From: Anaerolineae bacterium
GTDB taxonomy: Bacteria; Chloroflexota; Anaerolineae; Aggregatilineales; Aggregatilineaceae
DNA: 64,000 nucleotides
Direction of reading: 5' to 3'
NCBI GenBank assembly: GCA_027494015.1
Contig: JAOSJP010000023.1
Location: 62,001-126,000 of the forward strand
The notes under the pieces: generated by a model
Database searches by the model: none
Told to the model about the DNA's origin: nothing
Seen by the model: the letters and a program-made list of their open reading frames with translations, nothing else
In this document: positions 17,407-26,630 of the stretch, piece after piece
Layout: the number at the start of each line of letters is the position of its first letter
Numbering within the stretch: the first letter of the stretch is position 1
Made by a program: the position numbers and the translations under genes

Positions 17407-20142
17407 ATGTTTCGCTCGAAACTCATTCTTCGCTGGCTGATGATACTGGTTTTGGCTGGCCTGGCTGTGCCGCCGCTGGCAACCAGCCACGCGCAAGCGC
17501 CATCGCAACTGGTGATCAACTCCCCGGAGCTGACAGACCTGGGAGACGACGGGCTGCAACTGGGGCTGTATTTCACCATCACCGACAGCGAGGGGCGTGT
17601 TGTGCCCAGCGCGCGCGTGCAGTCGGCGCGGATTCAGCTTGACGACGGCGAGATGGTGGACAACGCCGCCTTCGAGCAGCCGACCTCTCCCTTCTACATC
17701 GCGCTGGTGCTCGACGCCAGCGGCAGCATGGCCCCCGCCGCCACCGCCATGCGCGAAGCGGCCATCCAGGCCATCGGCAACGCGCCGGAACAGGCGCAGT
17801 TCGCCGTGATCCGTTTCAACGACAGCATTGATGTGCTGCAGGACTTCACCAACGACCGCAACCGTGCCACCAACGCCGTCGGCGACGTGCAACCGGTCAA
17901 CCTGAAGGGGACGTGTCTCTACGACGCGACCTATCGCGCCATCGAGGAACTGAGCAAAGCGCCCGCTGGTCGTCGCGCCGTCGTCGTCTTCACCGATGGC
18001 ACCGACCGCCTGCGCCCCGCGCCAGATACCACGCCGTGCAGCACGCATACCTTCGGCCAGGTGGTGGACTTCGCCACAGCGAGCGCATCGCGCGTGCCCA
18101 TTCACACCATCGGCCTGCGCACCAACGACCTCAACCCGACCGAGCTGCGCAACATGGCCGCCCAGACGGGCGGTCTGTCCGCCGTCGGCGAGCAGGCCGA
18201 GCTGACCGCGCTGTTCGGCGACATCATGGAAGCGCTCAAGAGCCAATGGCTGGCGACGGGCGTCTTCTTCCCCGATCGCGGGATGCACACGGCCACGCTG
18301 ATCGTCACCCTGACCGACGGCACGCGGCTCTCGGCGTCCACGCAGTTCGAGGTGCCGCGCGACTTCGCCCAGCCCCAGACGCCCACCCCCACCCCTACGC
18401 CCATCGTCGTCGGCCTGGAGATTCTCTCGGCGCGCTGGGATCAGGGCGAGGATATGCTCTATCTGGAGGTGCGCGTCCGGGGCGAGCCGGCGATCAGCAA
18501 CTACCGCTTCGACTTCTTCGACGCCAACAACCAGCTTCTCGACAGCAAGTCGGTGCCCAGGCCGCTGCCATCGCCGGTGGCTATCGCGGCGGTCAACCTC
18601 AACGGCAGGATGCGCGTCGAGCTGCGCGCCCTCGACCGGGCGGGCGAGTTCATCGCCTGGCCCGGCGAGCGCGACCAGATGGTTGACAAAGTGACGTATG
18701 ACTTCACCATCCTGCGGCCCACGCCCACGCCTCCGCCCGTCCCGCCGACGGAGATTCCCATCGAGATTATCATTGACAGCATCGGCTACGACCAGGAGTC
18801 GGACATCATCACGCTTTACCTGACCCTGATCGGCAAAGAGCAGATCGGCGGCCTGCAGATCAACGCGGTGGACGCCAAGACAAGCCAGCTCACGACGGTC
18901 TACAACGTCGAGGTTGCCGAGGCTATTCCTGTGGGGGCGGAAGGGCTGGAGCCGCTCAAGGATTACCGCTTCCAGGTCATCGCCCAAAGCCCCGGCGGGC
19001 AGAACCTGGCGCGCAGCAACGTGATGCCCTTCGTCTACACGCCGCTGCTCACCCCCACGCCCGCGCCGACCGCCACACTGACCCACACGCCCACGCCAGA
19101 GCCGGTCGAGGTGGTCATCTCCGTGCGCCAGGACGAGCAAACGAAGGAGTTCATCTTCACCGTCACGGTTCAGAACGAGGACCTGGTCGCCAACTACAAG
19201 CTGCAACTGCGCGACAAGAACGGCCTGGTCAAGGGTGAGTACGTCTACGAGGCCCCGCTGCGCCAGGAAATCCGCCTGCCCGAGCTGGAGCCGGGCGATT
19301 ACACGGCGGTGATGGAAGCCTACGGGCCGGACGGCAAGCGCATCGAGACGGGCAACGTGGCCTTCACCTATTCGGTGCCGCCCACGCCCACGCCCACCGC
19401 TTCGCCGACGCCGACCGCCTCACCGACGCCCACCCCCGCGCCCGGCGCCATCGAGAAGCTGACTGACAATGTGCGCGACAACCCGATTCTGGCGCTGGTC
19501 ATCGCGCTGATCGGCTTCGCGCTGGTGATCGTGTTGTTTCTGATGGTGCGCCCGCGCAAGAAGTCTTCGACCGGCACCGGCTTCCTGGCCGAGCAGACCG
19601 GCTTTTACCAGATGCCCTCCGGCGCGACGGGCGGCAAGGCGGCGGGAGGGCCTGCTGCCCCGCCTCCTCCGGCCAGCATCGCGCCGCCCGGCCCCGCCGA
19701 AGAGGCGACCAACGTCTACACCGACGTGTTCGACTTCGTCGGCACGCTGGAAGTCCGCCGCTCGCCGGCCATGCCGCGCATCGGGGCGAGCGTGGCCATC
19801 CCCTCGGTGCCCTTCCGCATCGGGCGCGGCACGCAGCAGCAGAACGATCTCACGCTGCAAGAGGATACCAGCGTCTCGCGCAGCCACGCGGTGATCACCA
19901 TCGAGGGCGGCAGGTGCACCATCACCGACCTGAGCAGCGCCAACGGCACGCGCGTGGATGGCGTGCGCATCACCGCCGAGCAGCCGTATCCGCTGCAGGC
20001 CGGCTCGGTGATCCTGCTCGGCAAGGGCACGGAGCTGGTCTTCTATCCCAGCAAGCCCGACAGCGGCGCTGGCCCCGCCCCGCGAGGCGGCGATATGGCC
20101 CGCACGGATTACGTGGACTGGGATCAGCACAATCAGGGCTGA
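17407..20142 (+). CDS. Membrane protein with external VWA domain and cytoplasmic FHA domain (911 aa)
   Basis: ATG with GAGGT upstream (a GTG 12 bases earlier is less likely). Signal peptide at residues 1-31. The von Willebrand A domain starts near 90 with the MIDAS motif LDASGSM and later VVFTDGTD. Three or more beta-sandwich-like repeats follow, separated by Pro-Thr linkers (about 320, 440, 555 and 655). A membrane helix lies at about 690-713. A C-terminal FHA domain at about 790-880 has IGRGTQQQNDLTL, SVSRSHAVI and DLSSANGT, the phosphothreonine-binding pattern. Topology: metal-dependent adhesion domain outside, phosphopeptide reader inside. The PP2C phosphatase follows 146 bases downstream. 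Confidence 0.92.
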   Translation: MFRSKLILRWLMILVLAGLAVPPLATSHAQAPSQLVINSPELTDLGDDGLQLGLYFTITDSEGRVVPSARVQSARIQLDDGEMVDNAAFEQPTSPFYIALVLDASGSMAPAATAMREAAIQAIGNAPEQAQFAVIRFNDSIDVLQDFTNDRNRATNAVGDVQPVNLKGTCLYDATYRAIEELSKAPAGRRAVVVFTDGTDRLRPAPDTTPCSTHTFGQVVDFATASASRVPIHTIGLRTNDLNPTELRNMAAQTGGLSAVGEQAELTALFGDIMEALKSQWLATGVFFPDRGMHTATLIVTLTDGTRLSASTQFEVPRDFAQPQTPTPTPTPIVVGLEILSARWDQGEDMLYLEVRVRGEPAISNYRFDFFDANNQLLDSKSVPRPLPSPVAIAAVNLNGRMRVELRALDRAGEFIAWPGERDQMVDKVTYDFTILRPTPTPPPVPPTEIPIEIIIDSIGYDQESDIITLYLTLIGKEQIGGLQINAVDAKTSQLTTVYNVEVAEAIPVGAEGLEPLKDYRFQVIAQSPGGQNLARSNVMPFVYTPLLTPTPAPTATLTHTPTPEPVEVVISVRQDEQTKEFIFTVTVQNEDLVANYKLQLRDKNGLVKGEYVYEAPLRQEIRLPELEPGDYTAVMEAYGPDGKRIETGNVAFTYSVPPTPTPTASPTPTASPTPTPAPGAIEKLTDNVRDNPILALVIALIGFALVIVLFLMVRPRKKSSTGTGFLAEQTGFYQMPSGATGGKAAGGPAAPPPPASIAPPGPAEEATNVYTDVFDFVGTLEVRRSPAMPRIGASVAIPSVPFRIGRGTQQQNDLTLQEDTSVSRSHAVITIEGGRCTITDLSSANGTRVDGVRITAEQPYPLQAGSVILLGKGTELVFYPSKPDSGAGPAPRGGDMARTDYVDWDQHNQG

Positions 20143-20186
20143 GCGCGAATGCGAAGGGGCAACCCGTTCATGTCGCGCGATGGTTG

Positions 20187-20252
20187 TGAGTCCTGAGTCT
20201 GGAACGCGGGACACTCTGACGACTCCCGACTCAGGACTCCTGATCTTACTGT
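20187..20252. repeat. Inverted heptamer arms (GAGTCCT / GACTCAG)
   Basis: The left arm has two units around TGAGTCC, TGAGTCT. After about 20 bases the right arm gives ACTCCCG, ACTCAGG, ACTCCTG. It lies between the VWA-FHA and PP2C genes and resembles the single-arm array at 59,286. Confidence 0.7.
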
Positions 20253-20288
20253 TTTTTTCAGTCGTTTCCACGATAAGCACAAAGGCTG

Positions 20289-22417
20289 ATGACTATGGCC
20301 GAACACGGGATGAAACTGGATGTCGCCGGGCGCACCGACATCGGCCTCAAGCGCAAGCGCAATGAGGATCACCTCGGCTTCCGCATCCCGGAGCCGGGCA
20401 GCCCGCAGCACGCCCAGGGATCGCTCTTCGTCGTCGCCGACGGCATGGGCGGCATGGGTGGCGGCGATGTCGCCAGCCAGACGGCTGTCGCCGAAATCTT
20501 CCAACGCTACTATACAGACCCCGGCCTCGACGCGCTTGGCGCGCTGCGCCAGGCGATCGAATATGCCAACACCGCCGTGCGCGCCCAGGCGGAACGGGTC
20601 AAGCTGCCGCGCATCGGCTCGACGGCGGCGGGGCTGGCCTTGCTGCCCGACGGCGAGGGGGTGCTCTTCAATGTGGGCGACAGCCGCGTGTATCGCGTGC
20701 AGCGCGGCTTCATCGAGCTGCTCAGCCGCGACCAGAGCGTGCTCCAACACCAGATTGACGCCGGGCTGATCTCCGAAGAAGAAGCGCGCGGCGCGCGCAA
20801 CGTCAACGTGACCGCCTTCATCGGCCAGCCGACGCCCATCCAGCCGGTCTTCAACCGTGTCCAGGCCGAGCCGGATGACGTGTTCCTGCTCTGCTCCGAC
20901 GGGCTGTGGGACCTGGTGCAGCCACAGGAGATGCTCTCCGTCGTGCGGCGCATGTCCGCCGACGCCGCCGCGCGCCGGCTGATCGAGCTGGCCCGCCAGC
21001 GCGGCGGCCCGGACAACATCACCGTGATTATCGTGCGCCTCGGCCCGCCGCCCAAGCAGCGCAGACGCGCCCTGCTCGGCGTGGCGGTGCTGGCCGTTCT
21101 GGCGATAGTTGCAGCAGCGGCGGTCGTTCTGCTGGGCGGACGTGGAGCGGGCGACGAGGCGACGCCCACGCCAGCGGCGCGGACGGCGGCGGTGATGGGC
21201 GGCGGACCGACGCTCACCGCGACCCGCGCGCCCACCGACACTGTCAAGTCTACCGAACCGCCGACCGTCGCTACGGCTGCTGGCGGGCTGGTCGTGCTGC
21301 CCAGCGACACGCCGACCGTCACGCCCACACCGACTGATACGAGCACGCCCGCGCCAACGTCCACCCCTCTGCCGACGCGCACACCGACCGCCACGCCCAC
21401 ACCGAGCGCGACCGCCACGCCTACGGAGACGCCGAGTGCCACGCCGAGCACCACGCCGACGGCCACCTTCACCGCCTCGCGCACGCCGACGGCGACAGAC
21501 ACGCCCGTCACACCGACGGCCACGCGCACGCCCCGGCCCTCGCCGACCGGCACGCCGGTCACGCCGACGGCCACGCTTGACCTGGTGAAGATCTCGCCCA
21601 CGCCCTCGCAGACTCCCACGCCGTCGGATACGCCGACGCCGACGCCCAGCCCCACACCCACGCCGACGCCCTCGCATGGCGACGCCGTGCTGCGCATTGC
21701 CGCCGAGGAAGCGCTCGATCCGGCCCAGGCGGGCGTGTACCTGAGCGAGAAGGCGACATTCTACACGGTTCTTGGCCTGGGCACGGAGAGTGTCGAAGTG
21801 CGTGCAGGAGATGCGCCGCTGCCGGCGGGCACGCGCGTTCTTGTGCTCGGCGAGGACGAAGTGCTGCTGCCTGGTGAGCCGGACGTGATTCTGCGCAAGG
21901 TGCAGGTATTCTTCGAGTTTGGCGAACTGGGCGATAGCGTGGAGCCTGAGGGCTGGCTGCGGCAGGATGTGCTGGAGCGGGCGATCCCGGTCGTGCCGCA
22001 TGTGTACGTGGGCGAGGGCGGCGCGCACCTGTACGTCGAAGCCGGCGGGTATCGCCGCTATGAAGCAAAGCTTACCTGGGGTGAGCGCGCCCGGTTGCTG
22101 GCCCAGAACCAGGCAGGCACCTGGTACAAGATCGCCCTGGCAGATGGTCGCACCGGATGGGTGCAGGCTAGTCTTGTTGAAGCGCTCGGACGGCCAGAGG
22201 AGTTGGACAGCCTGCCCATCGCGCCGCTGCCGCCCTTCCTGCCCACCGCCGCCGACCACGTTCACCCGCTTCGTCGCGCCGACTGAGACACCGTCAATCT
22301 GTAGAGGAGAGCCAGCCGCCCGCGCCTGAGCCTCCGCCACCTGAGCCGCCGGCGGGTGGTGGCGGTGATGGGGGCAACGTCCCTGGGGACGGCAGCGACC
22401 AGGATGGCGGCAACTAG
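20289..22417 (+). CDS. PP2C-type Ser/Thr phosphatase with membrane helix and external SH3-like domain; C-terminus frameshifted
   Basis: The catalytic PPM domain (residues about 8-257) has all metal-site motifs: [33 protein letters not shown] and [10 protein letters not shown] membrane helix (about 260-281) is followed by 180 residues of Pro-Thr linker and a bacterial SH3-like region (about 575-640). It removes phosphate from Ser/Thr proteins inside the cell while carrying an outside domain. The uninterrupted frame ends at 22,286. Coding character continues in the other two frames to a TAG at 22,415-22,417, with a Pro-Glu-rich then Gly-rich tail ([14 protein letters not shown]), so two one-base shifts near 22,240-22,300 are likely. 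The preceding FHA protein is a plausible partner. Confidence 0.88.
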
Positions 22418-22899
22418 CGCCTGTTATGCACTTACGGCCCTGTCTTTCCCCAGCGGTTTTGGGTAGCTCCTGGTTTACCTCACCCCCGTCTTGGCGCTGG
22501 CGCGCCTCGACTCCCCCTCTCCATGCATGGAGAGGGGGAAAGGCCGAGCGCAGCGAGGCCAGGGGGTGAGATAAACAGAGCGCTCCTCTCCCTTGTCAAG
22601 GGTACCAGGTTCATAGCACGCTCTAGAGCGGCGCAGCCTGTTCAATCGTGAGAAGGGGACGAGGCTGCACGCGCCTCACTCCCTCAATTCCCCTCTCCAG
22701 CCGAGCTAGAGAGGGGGACTTTGATCGTCGGATGCGGGCATGTTTCCTCCCCCTGGTTTGGTCGGTTCATAAGACTTCCGAAGTTTTCGGAAACTTCGGA
22801 AGTCTGGTGTCTGAGCGCGTCAGCGCCGCGCGGGGGTGAGGTAAAGCAGGCGCAGCAGAGCAACGCCCCTACCGGACAGGTTTTGCGCGCACCTGCATC
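22418..22899. repeat. 482-base intergenic region of composite palindromic repeats
   Basis: Contains four pieces. 22,477-22,571: a repeat with ACCTCACCCCC at one end, GGGGGTGAGAT at the other and a CCCTCTCCATGCATGGAGAGGG hairpin in the middle. About 22,677-22,716: CCCTCAATTCCCCTCTCC. 22,771-22,805: the AGACTTCCGAAGT palindrome. 22,806-22,845: the right end of the ACCTCACCCCC repeat. A tail CAGAGCAACGCCCCTACC-GGACAGGTTTTG recurs near 63,715. No gene is seen. Confidence 0.8.
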
Positions 22900-24000
22900 T
22901 CACGCCCGCGCGTAGAGCGCCGCCACGCGCGCCGCGACTTGTGCCCAGTCCTGTGTCTGGGCGTAGGCGCGTCCCGCCGCCCCCAGCCGCGCCCGCAGCG
23001 CGCCATCGGTCAGCACGCGGGTGATGGCATCGGCCAGCGCGGGCACGTCGTCCTGCGGGACGAGCAAGCCCGTCTCCCCGTCGCGCACGGCTTCGGCCAC
23101 GCCACTGCCGGTCGTGCCGATCACCGGCAGGCCGCACGCGCTCGCCTCCAGGAAGACCAGCCCGAAGCCCTCGAACTTCTCGCCCACCGTCAGCGAGGGC
23201 AGCGCGAACACGTCGGCGTGCTGGTACCAGCCGCGCAGCGCCTCTTCGGGCACCTGGCCGGGCAGGTGAACGCAGTCCGCCAGGCCCAGGGCGCGCGCCT
23301 GCTCCTGCACGCTGGCCAGGTAGTCCGGCTCCAACTGGATGCCGGTCACGACAAGCTGCGCGTCGGGCACGCGCTGGCGCACGCGGGCCAGCGCCGCCAC
23401 GAGCAGGTGCGTCCCCTTGCGCGCCTTGACGCCGCCGGTGGCCAGGATGGTCGGGCCGCGCTTGGCGGGCGCGGGGGCGGGCGTCTGGAAGCGGGCGACG
23501 TGCACGCCATTGCGGATCACTTCCGGCGCGCTGCCGGGCAGGGCGGCACGCACCTGCGCGGCGGTGAACTCGCTGACCGCGATCAGGCGAGCGCGCCGGT
23601 AAGCGCGGCGGTAGAGCGCGCCGACCAGCCGCCGCCGCGCCGTCTGCGGCACGTAGGTGCCGTGCGCCGTCACCACCAGCGGACGCTGGCCCGCCGCCGC
23701 CGCGCCCAGCACACTGTACGGCTCGGCGATGACGTGCAGCAGATCGCAGCCGGCGGTCGCCCGGCGGACGCGCGGGATGGCCAGCAGCGAGCGGGCGACG
23801 AACAGGCGCGCGCGCGGCACCAGGCGGGGCAGTACCGGACGTAGATCGGCCAGCCTGTCTGCTTCGGGCAGCGCCGCGCCGGGCTGGGTGAGAGCCACTA
23901 CCTCAATCCCCTGCCCGGACAGGGCGCGGGCCAGCTCCAGCGCGTAGCGCGCCCAGCCGTAGGGGGCACGTAACTCAGAGGTCAGGAACGCCATACGCAT
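22900..24000 (-). CDS. GT4-family glycosyltransferase (366 aa)
   Basis: GT-B fold retaining glycosyltransferase of the GT4 type. Visible: N-terminal FLTSELRAPYGWARYALELA (acceptor-domain glycine-rich entry), HVIAEPYSVLG, VIRNGVHVARF at the domain junction, TILATGGVKARKGTHLLV, and the EX7E-type donor site EKFEGFGLVFLEASACGLPVIG with TGSGVAEAVRDGETG. It transfers a sugar from a nucleotide sugar, probably to a lipid-linked or surface glycan. The ATG overlaps the stop of the upstream gene at 24,000. Substrate unknown. Confidence 0.9.
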   Translation of the reverse strand: MRMAFLTSELRAPYGWARYALELARALSGQGIEVVALTQPGAALPEADRLADLRPVLPRLVPRARLFVARSLLAIPRVRRATAGCDLLHVIAEPYSVLGAAAAGQRPLVVTAHGTYVPQTARRRLVGALYRRAYRRARLIAVSEFTAAQVRAALPGSAPEVIRNGVHVARFQTPAPAPAKRGPTILATGGVKARKGTHLLVAALARVRQRVPDAQLVVTGIQLEPDYLASVQEQARALGLADCVHLPGQVPEEALRGWYQHADVFALPSLTVGEKFEGFGLVFLEASACGLPVIGTTGSGVAEAVRDGETGLLVPQDDVPALADAITRVLTDGALRARLGAAGRAYAQTQDWAQVAARVAALYARA

Positions 24001-25187
24001 CAGGTCTTCCCCTCGACAAAGGCCCGGATGCGCGCCGCCCGCGCGTCCCAGGTGTAAGCCGCTACGTCCTGCCGGGCCTGAGCGCCCAGCCGCGCGCGCA
24101 GCGCCGGGTCGTCGCGCAGCCGGCGGATGGCCGCCGCCAGCGCCGCCGCGTCGCCAGGCGGGACGAGCAGGGCCGTCTCGCCATCCCGCACCACTTCGGC
24201 GGTGCTAGGCAGGTCGGAGGCGAGCACCGCGCACCCGGCGGCCATGTATTCGAACAGCTTGAGCGCCGATGCATGATAGGCGAAGTGCTCCGTCCAGGGC
24301 AAGGGCATCGCCCCCACGTCCATCGCCGCCAGATGACGCGGCACTTCATCGGCAGGCACCTGACCCGCCGTGTGCAGTCTTTCGGGCGGCAAGCCACAGG
24401 CCGCCCACTGCGCGCGCACCGCTGCTATACCTTCCAGCGGCCCGCCGACGAGGAGCAGATCAGCGGATGCTTCTCCTTGCGCGGCCAGGGCAACCGCTTC
24501 TACCAGCGTGTCCAACCCCTTGGGCATGCCCATCGTGTGCAGCCGCCCAACATAGCCGATCACAAAGGCGTCCTGGGGCAGTCCACACGCCGCCCGCGCC
24601 TCCTCACGGCTGGGCAGGTCGGCGAAGCGCGCCGCGCGGATGCCGTCGTGGGCCACCAGGACGCGCCCCGCGCCCAGTTCGCGCATGTGCTCAGCCAGAT
24701 GCCCGGTGATCGCCACCACGTGCGCGCGCCGGACGATGAACGCTTGCAGCCGCCGCCCCGGACGCGAATGGTGCACCTGGTGCACCTCGTAGATCAATGG
24801 GGTGCGCGGGCGCAGCAGGGCCAGCGCCGCGCCGATAAACAGATCGCGCGTGTAGAGCAGGTCGGCGCGCTGGAAGGGCAGCCAGACCAGCATCGCCAGC
24901 AGGTAGGTGAGCGTCTGCGTCAGGAAGGCGACGGCGTAGCGCGGGAACAACGGGAACAGGTCGAGACAGGGCAGGCGCGTGAAGGCGAAGTTGCGCCGCA
25001 CGCCGTAGTGATCCCACAACGAGCGGACGGCGCGCATCTCGCGCGTGTTGAAGCGGCGCGGTGCGACCAGCGTCACGGCGTAACCGGCGTCGGCCAGCGC
25101 CTCGCACATCTGCACGATCTGCAAGCCGTGCGCTTTTTCGGTCGGCAGGCGGTTGTTGCTCAGGTAGACCAGGCGCGGCTCAGCCAT
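24000..25187 (-). CDS. GT4-family glycosyltransferase (395 aa)
   Basis: GT-B glycosyltransferase with N-terminal LVYLSNNRLPTEKAHGLQIV, a typical opening of surface-polysaccharide transferases, then VAHDGIRAARF, VIGYVGRLHTMGMPKGLD, and donor-site YHASALKLFEYMAAGCAVLA followed by STAEVVRDGETALL. Its start codon sits in a junction (GCATGGCTGA) that is duplicated 156 bases upstream, where the previous gene now ends. The two genes probably overlapped by 4 bases before an insertion separated them. Confidence 0.9.
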   Translation of the reverse strand: MAEPRLVYLSNNRLPTEKAHGLQIVQMCEALADAGYAVTLVAPRRFNTREMRAVRSLWDHYGVRRNFAFTRLPCLDLFPLFPRYAVAFLTQTLTYLLAMLVWLPFQRADLLYTRDLFIGAALALLRPRTPLIYEVHQVHHSRPGRRLQAFIVRRAHVVAITGHLAEHMRELGAGRVLVAHDGIRAARFADLPSREEARAACGLPQDAFVIGYVGRLHTMGMPKGLDTLVEAVALAAQGEASADLLLVGGPLEGIAAVRAQWAACGLPPERLHTAGQVPADEVPRHLAAMDVGAMPLPWTEHFAYHASALKLFEYMAAGCAVLASDLPSTAEVVRDGETALLVPPGDAAALAAAIRRLRDDPALRARLGAQARQDVAAYTWDARAARIRAFVEGKT

Positions 25188-25365
25188 GCGCCACCGCCGC
25201 GCCCATCAGTGAGCAAGCAGCCCCCCATCCCCCAGCCCCTTCCCCCACGAGGGGGAAGGGGAGTCGGGCAGACACGCCCAAGTCCTTCCCCCCTTGCGGA
25301 GGAAGGATTTAGGAAGGGGGGAGCTTTGCGCGGGCTCAGCCATGCGCCACCGCCTCGCTCATCAG
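25178..25365. repeat. Insertion of a C/G-rich repeat flanked by a 32-bp duplicated gene junction
   Basis: GCTCAGCCATGCGCCACCGC begins both at 25,178 and at 25,334; over 32 bases the copies differ at two positions. Between them (25,210-25,333) is a copy of the CCCCATCCCCCAGCCCCTT / ACGAGGGGGAAGGGG palindrome plus a second CCTTCCCCCCTTGCGGAGGAAGG hairpin. Each junction copy can encode the end AVAHG-stop of the upstream gene overlapping the start MAE of the downstream gene. Confidence 0.85.
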
Positions 25366-26404
25366 GGCGACGACGCGATCCATCAGGCTGTCCAGCGAAG
25401 TGCGCCGCCAGCGCCCGCCCGCGCAGTTCCGCGCCGAGCGCGGCGCGCTCCTGCGGCATCAGAGCCAGCAGACGCGCCAGCCGCTCGGCCAGCGCAGTTT
25501 CATCCGCGTCGGGCGGCAACAGCAGCAGGTCGGCGGCGTCGCCCAGCAGCGGGGCGAAATCGGCGTTGGTGACCAGCGTCGGCTTGCCGGCGAACATGCC
25601 CTCCAGCGCCGCCTTGTCGAACAACCCCGGCGGGCTGAGGTTGACGGCGACGGCGCTCCGCCGCACCAGGGCGACGGCCTCGGCGTGGGGCAGCGGGCCG
25701 GTCAGCATCACCGGCGGCGCGGGGTTGAGCGAGCGGATCAGCGCTTCCAGGGCGGAGGGGTAGCCCGGCTCTTCCTGCACCGGCCCGCCGACCAGTTGCA
25801 CGCGGAACGCGCCCACGTCATCGCACGCGGCCAGCAGCGACGCCGCGCGGATCAGCGCGTCCTGCCGCTTGATGCGCGCCAGCCGCGCCACCTGCACGAT
25901 GGCGGGCGGGGACTCTTCGCCCTCTGGCGCGGGGAACAGCGCCGTGTCCACGCCGTGCCCCATGACGCGCACCTTGCCCGACGGCAGCGGGAAGCTGCCC
26001 GGCGAAGCAGTGAGAATGTGCGTCGCCAGGCGCGCGGCCAGGCGCAGCTCGGCGCTGACCTGGCGGTGCGTGTACCACAGCAGCAGCGGCTTACCGTGCA
26101 GGCGCGTCCAGGGCGCGGCGAACCAGACGTAGCGCGGGATCATGTGGCAGAGGACGCCATCAACCCCCGGCACCAGCCGCCGCAGATGTGCCGTGAAGCG
26201 CCGCGCCTGCGCGATGCGCCCTGCCCCAGTCTCCTTGCCCATGCTGTGCAGCGTCACGTTGGCGGACAGGGGCGGGTCGGCGTGCTCCTGGCAGATCACG
26301 TCCAGGCGATCCAGGCGGGCGGCCAGCGCCTCGACCCAGCGCATGACAAAGCCCACGTGATCGTCGGCGGGGTCGAGCTTGCGCGTGATCAGCAGCCAGC
26401 GCAC
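25336..26404 (-). CDS. GT4-family glycosyltransferase with a probable C-terminal frameshift (about 356 aa)
   Basis: N-terminus WLLITRKLDPADDHVGFVMR, then GVLCHMIPRYVW, VMGHGVDTALFP, AIVQVARLARIKRQDALI and the donor-side LSPPGLFDKAALEGMFAGKP. The frame from the start continues past residue about 330 into the inserted repeat. A one-base shift near 25,412-25,425 restores a natural C-terminus (TSLDSLMDRVVALMSEAVAHG) ending at a TGA at 25,336. I give the reconstructed end. The alternative is a genuine read-through protein of 414 residues ending at 25,160, but its tail is repeat-encoded. Confidence 0.8.
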
Positions 26405-26471
26405 TGTTCCATCCTCTGCAATACATCAAGCACATTAGCTGCTCCCCATTCTCCGCCATGCTTTCGGCTGT

Positions 26472-26568
26472 TTACCTCACCCCCGGCCTCGCTTCGCTCG
26501 GCCTGCCCCCTCTCCATGCATGGAGAGGGGGCAACGAGGCGCGTCAGCGCCGAGTGGGGGTGAGGTAA
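26472..26568. repeat. ACCTCACCCCC palindromic repeat with CTCCATGCATGGAG centre
   Basis: Ends TTTACCTCACCCCC and GGGGGTGAGGTAAA are inverted. Inner pairs are CCTCGCTTCGCTCGG with GCGCGTCAGCGCCGAG, and CCCCCTCTCCATG with CATGGAGAGGGGG. It is the cleanest full copy of the family and sits upstream of the gene at 26,404 and downstream of the one ending at 26,631. Confidence 0.85.
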
Positions 26569-26630
26569 AGCGAGGAGCGGATAGGGAGATCGGCCCTGGC
26601 CGGACAAGTTTGTGACATCCATGATACCCT

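Noticed and set aside
20133..22340. Long minus-strand open frame antisense to the PP2C gene
   Set aside because: Its sequence is Arg/Gly/His-rich and mirrors the Pro-Thr linker codons of the plus-strand gene; no domain is visible. It is a by-product of high GC third positions.
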